From JBOGED01 sp050743625 (lineage in GTDB: Bacteria; Actinomycetota; Nitriliruptoria; Euzebyales; Egibacteraceae), in NCBI GenBank assembly GCA_050743625.1, contig JBOGED010000640.1:1-13950 (forward strand): a stretch of 13,950 nucleotides of DNA, given 5' to 3'. Below, in pieces: positions 7,272 through 12,187 of the stretch. Under the pieces are notes generated by a model that worked only from the letters and a program-made list of their open reading frames with translations, searched no databases and had not been told where the DNA came from. Position 1 is the first letter of the stretch. Each line of letters begins with the position of its first letter. Both the position numbers and the translations under genes were made by a program.

Positions 7272-7277
7272 ACGTTA
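7272..7277 (-). promoter_or_regulatory. Candidate -10 box (TAACGT) for the protease gene
   Basis: On the minus strand TAACGT lies at the end of the upstream dehydrogenase gene. It would start transcription near 7265, about 39 nt before the TTG at 7226. No clear -35 box. It may let the protease be expressed apart from its upstream neighbour. Confidence 0.25.
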
Positions 7278-7281
7278 CTTG

Positions 7282-8436
7282 CTAGGAGCGGGGCAAGCCA
7301 AGGTCTCGGGAGATCACCATTCGCTGGATCTCGCTCGTTCCCTCGCCGATCTCCAGTATCTTCGCGTCCTGGTAGAGGCGACCGACGAGGAACTCGGTCG
7401 TGAACCCATAGCCGCCGAAGATTTGGCAGGCTTCGCGGGCGGCGGCGACAGCGGCCTCGGAGGAGTACAGCTTGGCGACGGCCGCGGCCCGAGAGAACGG
7501 CTTACCCTCGGACATCAACCAGGCCGCGTACCGGTAGGCGTGGCGGGACAGCTCCGCCTGGACCTCCATGTCCGCGATCTTGAACGCGATCGCCTGGTGA
7601 CCGCCGATGGGCTTGCCGAAGGTCTCCCGCTCATGGGCGTAACGCAGGCACTCGTCCACGCATGCCTGGATGCATCCGGTCGCCAGCGCGGCGAACGCGA
7701 TGCGACCCTCGTCGAGGATCTGGAGGAAGTTCGCGAGGCCTTTTCCGCGAGCGCCGATCTGGTGGTCCAATCCGACCCTCACCCCGTTGAACGCGAGGTC
7801 ACGGGTGTCCGAGGCACGCCACCCGACCTTCCGGTACCCCTCACCGATCACGTAACCGGGAGTGCCGGTCGGGACGACGAAGCTGGTGACCTCGCGCGGT
7901 TCGTCGTTAGTGATCGCGGTGATCGTGACGAACGCGGAGATCGAGGTGCCCGCGTTCGTGATGAACTGCTTTACCCCGTCGATCACCCACTCGTTCCCCT
8001 CCTCGCGTGCGCGGGTCCGCAGCGCGCCGGCATCCGAGCCACCGCCCGGCTCGGTCAGCCCGAACCCCGCCAGCTGCTCGCCCGCCAAGAGCGGCGGCAG
8101 CCAGCGGCGCTTTTGCTCTTCGGTACCGAACCTCCAGATCGGCATCGCGCCAAGGCCGACGGCGGCCTCAAGCGTGGCCCCGAGCGACTGGTCGACCCTG
8201 CCCAGCTCCTCGATCGCGAGGCACAGGTCGAGGTAATCACCCCCCGAACCCCCGTACTCGACGGGAAAAGGCAGCCCAAATAGCCCCATCCGGCCCATCT
8301 CGTGCACCAGGTCGACCGGAAGCTCGCCGTTGCGGTTGTACTCCTCCGCCCGCGGCGCAACCTTCTCGACCGCGAACTGGCGAACGACGTCGCGCAACGC
8401 CTCTTGCTCCTCGGTGAGCGCAAAGCAGAGCGGCAT
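7282..8436 (-). CDS. Acyl-CoA dehydrogenase
   Basis: This FAD enzyme oxidises acyl-CoA to the 2-enoyl-CoA and passes electrons to electron-transfer flavoprotein. It has the full family length (384 residues) and the usual order of motifs: LTEEQEALRDVVRQF near the N-terminus, FGLTEPGGGSDAG (125-137) for FAD/substrate binding, RYAHERETFGKPI (265-277), QIFGGYGFTTEF (338-349) and LEIGEGTSEIQR (361-372), where E365 is at the position of the catalytic base of short- and medium-chain enzymes. ATG 8436 is chosen because it gives the normal N-terminus and a TAGACT -10 box lies 7 nt upstream; the open frame continues to 8844 but overlaps the divergent gene. Chain-length or branched-chain specificity cannot be decided by eye. 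No other beta-oxidation genes are in the window. Confidence 0.94.
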   Translation of the reverse strand: MPLCFALTEEQEALRDVVRQFAVEKVAPRAEEYNRNGELPVDLVHEMGRMGLFGLPFPVEYGGSGGDYLDLCLAIEELGRVDQSLGATLEAAVGLGAMPIWRFGTEEQKRRWLPPLLAGEQLAGFGLTEPGGGSDAGALRTRAREEGNEWVIDGVKQFITNAGTSISAFVTITAITNDEPREVTSFVVPTGTPGYVIGEGYRKVGWRASDTRDLAFNGVRVGLDHQIGARGKGLANFLQILDEGRIAFAALATGCIQACVDECLRYAHERETFGKPIGGHQAIAFKIADMEVQAELSRHAYRYAAWLMSEGKPFSRAAAVAKLYSSEAAVAAAREACQIFGGYGFTTEFLVGRLYQDAKILEIGEGTSEIQRMVISRDLGLPRS

Positions 8437-8443
8437 GACCGAG

Positions 8444-8449
8444 AGTCTA
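8444..8449 (-). promoter_or_regulatory. -10 box (TAGACT) of the acyl-CoA dehydrogenase, leaderless
   Basis: On the minus strand TAGACT, a strong match to the actinobacterial -10 consensus, lies 7 nt before the ATG at 8436, so the mRNA should begin at or one base before the start codon. Confidence 0.6.
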
Positions 8450-8473
8450 AGGTTTCGTGGTCTGCCCTGGGCG

Positions 8474-8479
8474 TAAGGT
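8474..8479 (+). promoter_or_regulatory. -10 box (TAAGGT) of the helicase-associated-domain gene
   Basis: TAAGGT lies 8 nt before the ATG at 8488, predicting a start of transcription within about 2 nt of the ATG. Together with the box at 8444-8449 it forms a back-to-back promoter pair in 51 bp, so the -35 area of each falls on or beside the -10 of the other. Confidence 0.5.
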
Positions 8480-8487
8480 GCTGCGGC

Positions 8488-9831
8488 ATGACCGCGATAT
8501 CCGAGCGTCTCGAGGGCGAGGTGACCGCCCGCTCGACCGAAGCCGAGGCCCAGGCGAACTTCTTGGCCGTCCTGCAGCTGTGCGCAGCGGGCAAGCTGCG
8601 GTGCAGCGAGAAGACCCGGCGCCCCAGCGCCGCCACCGTGGCCACCGTTCGCCGGTCGCTGGTGTCGGGGGACTTCTATGCGGACGACGCCATCGCCGCG
8701 TTCGCCTGGCCCCTGCTTCTGCAGGCCGGCGGCCTCGCCGAGCTGGCTGGCAGCCGCCTGCAACTCACGACTCGCGGGAGGAGTGCGCTCGGCAAGCCAC
8801 CGGTGGAGACAATCCGGCATCTCTGGCAACGGTGGCAGAGCCACGGCGTCATCGACGAGATGAGCCGCGTCGAAGAGATCAAGGGCCAGCGCACGGCCAA
8901 CACCCTGACCGCGGTAAAGCCCCGTCGGCAGTGCGTCGAGGAAGCGCTGGCTACCTGCCCTGTTGGCGAGTGGGTGCGGGTCGACGAGCTGTTCGCCACG
9001 ATGCGGCGCAAGGGCTTATCGCCGACGGTGGCACGCAACGATCGGGCGATCTGGAACCTGTACATATGCGAGCGCGAGTACGGCAGCCTCGGGTACCTCG
9101 ATTGCCACGACTGGGAGATCATCGAGGGCCGCTACACCATGTGTGTGCTGTTCGAATACATGGCGACGTTGGGCCTGATCGACGTCTCCTATGGTGACCC
9201 GGTCGGCGCCCGTGACGACTTCCGGGACAACTGGGGCGCCGATGACCTCGACTATCTCAGCCGCTACGACGGCCTCGACGCGGTCCGGCTGAACGCCATG
9301 GGCGCTTGGGTGCTCGGCCTTGTGGATCGCTATGAGCCGGTCGAGCTGAGCGGCCCAGCCGCCTTCGACGTCCTGCCGAACCTCGACGTTGTGGCTGTTG
9401 GCGAGGTCTCGCCCGCCGACCGGCTCTTGTTGGATGCCTTCGCGGGGCGTTCGTCCGAGCGTGTATGGTCGCTGGCTCGCGGCACAGTGCTGGCCGCGAT
9501 CGCCGCTGGCCGTGAGTTGGACGAGCTGCGTTCGTTCCTGGGTCGAGCACGCCACGACTTGCCCTCTACGGTGGTTGCGTTGCTCGACGACGTCGCGGCG
9601 TGCGCTCGCCAGGTCCGCGACCTCGGCGTGGTCCACGCCGTCGAGTGCGCCGATCCCGCGGTGGCGGTGTTGATCGCCCGTGACCGCAAGCTCCGCAAGC
9701 ACTGCCACCTGATCGGCGACCGCCACCTGGTGATCCCGCTGGAGCATGAGACTGCGTTCCGCGCGGCCTTGCCGGCGTTGGGCTACGCGTTGCCTCTCAC
9801 GGGTCCTGGAGGGGAATTCGGAGCCAGCTGA
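8488..9831 (+). CDS. Stand-alone helicase-associated (Helicase_C_3-like) domain protein
   Basis: The protein has 447 residues. The C-terminal third (about 290-432) resembles the domain annotated as Helicase_C_3 in bacterial XPB/Ssl2-type helicase proteins: a predicted strand VLPNLDVVAVG, a helical part ADRLLLDAFAGRSSERVWSLARGTVLAAIAAGRELDELRSFL (310-351, read as two motifs), then LPSTVVALLDDVA and a final CADPAVAVLIARDRKL...LGYALP segment. The N-terminus (20-100) looks like winged-helix DNA-binding modules (LCAAGKLRCSEKTRRPSAATV, then LQLTTRGRSAL). There is no Walker A motif or DEAD/DEAH box, so it is not itself a helicase. It may bind DNA or act as a partner protein. ATG 8488 is chosen because a -10 box lies 8 nt before it. 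The last 35 bp overlap the convergent gene. Its function is unknown to me. Confidence 0.65.
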   Translation: MTAISERLEGEVTARSTEAEAQANFLAVLQLCAAGKLRCSEKTRRPSAATVATVRRSLVSGDFYADDAIAAFAWPLLLQAGGLAELAGSRLQLTTRGRSALGKPPVETIRHLWQRWQSHGVIDEMSRVEEIKGQRTANTLTAVKPRRQCVEEALATCPVGEWVRVDELFATMRRKGLSPTVARNDRAIWNLYICEREYGSLGYLDCHDWEIIEGRYTMCVLFEYMATLGLIDVSYGDPVGARDDFRDNWGADDLDYLSRYDGLDAVRLNAMGAWVLGLVDRYEPVELSGPAAFDVLPNLDVVAVGEVSPADRLLLDAFAGRSSERVWSLARGTVLAAIAAGRELDELRSFLGRARHDLPSTVVALLDDVAACARQVRDLGVVHAVECADPAVAVLIARDRKLRKHCHLIGDRHLVIPLEHETAFRAALPALGYALPLTGPGGEFGAS

Positions 9832-10129
9832 GCATCTGTCTCAGCTGGTCGTAGGCCTGGAGGCGGGCGGCGTCGGTGTTTTTCGTCTCGGCATTTTCGC
9901 AGACCGTGTTGAGGCGCTCGATCATGCGCGGCCCCATCGCCAGCAGCGCCTCCGAGCCCTCGGCCGTCCACTTGACCAGCGCGTAGCGGACGAGCGCGTC
10001 GAACGGGATGCCGGTTTCGTCGGCGAGGCGTTGGAGGGTCGGGAGGGGATCCTGGCGCGTGTACTCGGCGACCTCACGCTTGAAGTTCGCGTGGGGGTCG
10101 TCCTCGGGCCATTCGGCGGTGTAGGTCAT
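9797..10129 (-). CDS. Small conserved-looking protein coupled to arginine deiminase (possibly DUF6027-like)
   Basis: The protein has 110 residues, is soluble, and has no signal peptide or membrane segment. It is mostly helical by appearance, with PLPTLQRLADETGIPFDALVRYALVKW (about 28-54) reading like a helix-turn-helix-like or ribbon-helix type segment and a C-terminal helix AARLQAYDQLRQMLSWLRI. Its ATG overlaps the arcA stop as ATGA (10126-10129), so its translation is coupled to arcA and a partner role with arginine deiminase is likely. The family name DUF6027 is from memory and uncertain. The 3' end overlaps the convergent helicase-associated gene by 35 bp. Confidence 0.7.
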   Translation of the reverse strand: MTYTAEWPEDDPHANFKREVAEYTRQDPLPTLQRLADETGIPFDALVRYALVKWTAEGSEALLAMGPRMIERLNTVCENAETKNTDAARLQAYDQLRQMLSWLRIPLQDP

Positions 10130-11346
10130 ACCGGGTCACGGCGGGTCGGGCAGGCCATGCACCGGGGCCCGCCCCGCCCGCGGGGCAGCTCGTACGACGA
10201 GATCTTTCGTACGTCGATCCCCGCCTCCTCCAGGCGCCGATTCGTGTCGGCGTTGCGCTCGTAGGCGACGATGACACCGGGTCTCAGGGCCAGGGTGTTG
10301 TTGCCGTCGTCCCACTGCTCACGGTCGGCGAGCACCGCGTCCTCTCCCGTGGTGACGACCTTGAGGGAGTCGATGTTCAGTCCGTTGGCGAGGGCTCGGA
10401 TCAGGTCGGGCTCGGGGGTGACGCGCATCCTTCCTTTGCCCGCTTTACCGGGCTCGATTCGGTAGGCGGTCGTGACCTGCGGGGCTGGCGGCCACAGCAC
10501 GATCGCGTCGGTGTCGACGACCGTCATCACCGTGTCCAGATGCATCGTGCGGCGGCCTTTCGGTAGGTCGATCGCGAGGACGTGGGTGCATTGCTCTGCG
10601 TTGAACAGCTGAGTGGCCAGGTTCTCCGCGGCGATGGGGTGGGTGCGCTCGGACAGGCCGATGGCGACGCATTGTTGGCTCAATACGAGCACGTCGCCGC
10701 CCTCAAGTGTGGCGGGGAAGTAGTCCCGAGGCGCGTCCCCGTACCATATGGGTGTTTTCGCGTAGTCGGGATGGTGGCGGTAGACGGTGTCCCACAGCAG
10801 CCGCTCGGCCTTCCGGGCCGGCCGGTTCATCGGCGAGATCACCACGCCGCCGCCTATGAAGGCCGACGGGTCCCGCGTAAAGACGGTGTTCGGCAGTGGG
10901 GGGACGAGGAAGGCCGCGGGTCCGAGCACGCCGCCGACGAAGCCTTCTTTTGCCCCCGGAACTTCCTCGACCGTCAGCCCGCCGACGAGGCGCCTGATGA
11001 GGTCAGGCCTGTCGAGGTCCTTGAGGTGGCCTCTCACACGGTCCACGAGTTCGACCCCGCACGTGTCGACGCTGGCGACCCGCTCGACGAGGTGGGCGCG
11101 GAGCTCCTCGTCGGCCAGGGCTTCTTGGAGCAGGTCGGTGAACTGCCGGACCTTGACGCCTTCGGCCTCCAGCACCTCGACGAACCCGTCATGCTCCTCC
11201 TGCGCCTTCGCCACCCACAACAGCTCGTCGAACAGCAGCTCGTCCTTGTTCGCTGGCGTCAGCCTTCTGAGTTCGAGCCCCGGCCGGTGCACGATCACCT
11301 CCCGCAACCGGCCGACCTCCGAGGTCACGGCGGTGCTGTTCGCCAT
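10126..11346 (-). CDS. arcA: Arginine deiminase
   Basis: It hydrolyses L-arginine to L-citrulline and ammonia, the first step of the arginine deiminase pathway, in the cytosol. The full-length protein (406 residues) has all catalytic elements: FTRDPS (156-161, active-site Asp159), EGGD (215-218), MHLDTVMTVVD (268-278, catalytic His269 and Asp271) and the C-terminal nucleophile Cys396 in GGPRCMACP. The residue before the cysteine is Arg, as in mycoplasma enzymes, rather than His as in Pseudomonas. No ornithine carbamoyltransferase, carbamate kinase or antiporter gene is in the window, so this is an isolated arcA. The ATG at 11346 overlaps the stop of the vapC relic (TAATG), and a diverged copy of the gene's first third lies 847 bp upstream. 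No strong ribosome site is seen. Confidence 0.95.
   Translation of the reverse strand: MANSTAVTSEVGRLREVIVHRPGLELRRLTPANKDELLFDELLWVAKAQEEHDGFVEVLEAEGVKVRQFTDLLQEALADEELRAHLVERVASVDTCGVELVDRVRGHLKDLDRPDLIRRLVGGLTVEEVPGAKEGFVGGVLGPAAFLVPPLPNTVFTRDPSAFIGGGVVISPMNRPARKAERLLWDTVYRHHPDYAKTPIWYGDAPRDYFPATLEGGDVLVLSQQCVAIGLSERTHPIAAENLATQLFNAEQCTHVLAIDLPKGRRTMHLDTVMTVVDTDAIVLWPPAPQVTTAYRIEPGKAGKGRMRVTPEPDLIRALANGLNIDSLKVVTTGEDAVLADREQWDDGNNTLALRPGVIVAYERNADTNRRLEEAGIDVRKISSYELPRGRGGPRCMACPTRRDPV
10984..11331 (-). repeat. Direct repeat, copy 1 (5' third of intact arcA)
   Basis: This part of arcA recurs at 11822-12178 in the same orientation. The best-conserved core, 11151-11241 (91 bp), is identical by eye to 11998-12088, at a constant offset of 847 bp. 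The flanking parts carry substitutions, many of them synonymous. Confidence 0.85.
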
Positions 11347-11546
11347 TATTCGAACCCGGTCGCGTACCTCTGGCCGAACGGATCCCTGACGGCGATGCCC
11401 GCGAACTTGCGGAAGTCCTGATCGTGGCTCCAGATCGTCGGCACACCGTGCTGGCGCATCAACGCGACGCCGACGCTCACATGAGGCCGCGCGAAGATCG
11501 AGGGATGGGTCACGACCCGAAGAAATCCCACCCGGCTACCACCCAA
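11346..11546 (-). pseudogene. vapC toxin relic (PIN domain), internally deleted
   Basis: The translated remnant contains two recognisable pieces of a VapC-type PIN-domain ribonuclease: VGFLRVVTHPSIFARP, from the middle, and HGVPTIWSHDQDFRKFAGIAVRDPF, from the C-terminal end, including the late acidic site (HDQDF). The N-terminal half with the first catalytic Asp is missing, and so are about 40 residues between the two pieces that should hold further acidic residues. About 66 codons remain of the usual 130-140, so no active toxin is expected. It directly follows the vapB relic, and its TAA overlaps the arcA ATG. Confidence 0.75.
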
Positions 11547-11764
11547 TCAAGAGCTGCCAGACCGCGTCCTTATCCTCGAGTTCCACCCGGGGACGGAGAT
11601 CCTGTGACGGCCAGTCGAGCGAGACCGACTTCGTCTCGTCCTGAGCAAGGGGCGCGGGCAAGCAACTCAGAGGCGAGCTGCTCCAGGCTCTTGCGCTCCC
11701 GCCGTCCACGGCGCTTCAGCTCGCGCAGGACCGACGCGTCAATGTCAAGTGTGGTGCGTGGCAT
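11536..11764 (-). pseudogene. vapB antitoxin relic with a one-base frameshift
   Basis: The frame opens with MPRTTLDIDASVLRELKRRG, a typical ribbon-helix-helix VapB start, and continues KSLEQLASELLARA. It then shifts at a run of four G (plus strand 11649-11652) and ends early at 11570. Removing one base from that run restores ALAQDETKSVSLDWPSQDL and then VELEDKDAVWQLLIGW with a stop at 11536, which is a normal VapB tail. The antitoxin is therefore broken by a single-base insertion, or the base call is wrong. It precedes the deleted vapC, as expected for a vapBC operon. Confidence 0.8.
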
Positions 11765-11771
11765 ACATGAG

Positions 11772-11777
11772 ATGCTA
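11772..11777 (-). promoter_or_regulatory. -10 box (TAGCAT) of the vapBC relic, leaderless
   Basis: On the minus strand TAGCAT lies 7 nt before the vapB ATG at 11764, the same spacing as at the other leaderless promoters in this window. It may still drive transcription into arcA, which lies directly downstream. Confidence 0.45.
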
Positions 11778-11821
11778 GCCCCAAGCGCATCAGATGTTGA
11801 GCCAGTCGGCCGACGGTACAA

Positions 11822-12178
11822 CCGTCAACCGGCTGACCAAGTGTTCTCAGGTCGGGGAAGCAAAGGTCGCCGGGAAGCCCCCTGACCGTCGACCAGCTCG
11901 ACGCCGCACGTGTCAACGTGGCGACCCGCTGGATGGGCGCCTTGCGGGGCTCCTCGTCGGCCAGGGGCCTCTTGAAGCAGGTCGGTGAACTTCCTGACCT
12001 TGACGCCTTCGGCCTCCAGCACCTCGACGAACCCGTCATGCTCCTCCTGCGCCTTCGCCACCCACAACAGCTCGTCGAACAGCAGCTCATCCTTGTTCGC
12101 CGGCGTAAGCCTGCGCAGCTCCAACCCCGGCCGGTGCACGATGACCTCCCGCAACCAGCCGGTCTCTGAGGTGACCTG
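11822..12178 (-). repeat. Direct repeat, copy 2 (arcA relic)
   Basis: This partner of 10984-11331 is in direct orientation. Positions 11998-12088 are identical to 11151-11241. Divergence and small indels increase towards 11822. Confidence 0.85.
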
Positions 12179-12187
12179 GTGGGTCAC
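11822..12187 (-). pseudogene. Truncated, frameshifted copy of the arcA 5' third
   Basis: The translation from GTG 12187 gives VTHQVTSETGWLREVIVHRP and continues nearly identical to arcA residues 10-75 (only V/T, R/W and Q/K differences are seen between TSEVGRL and LLQEA). It then shifts frame near 11970. Pieces such as ADEEPR, RVA and VDTCGVELVD appear in different frames, and similarity fades by 11822, at about arcA residue 122. None of the downstream catalytic residues are present, so it cannot be an enzyme. It doubles as copy 2 of the 847-bp-spaced direct repeat. The GTG overlaps the stop of the WD40 gene (GTGA, 12184-12187). Confidence 0.85.

Noticed and set aside
6706..8283. 525-codon open frame on the plus strand across the protease and dehydrogenase genes
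   Set aside because: It spans two well-supported minus-strand genes and has no domain; a shadow frame.
10159..10170. Arg instead of His before the catalytic Cys of arginine deiminase
   Set aside because: The RCM form also occurs in mycoplasma arginine deiminases as I remember them, so it is within known variation and does not suggest an inactive enzyme.
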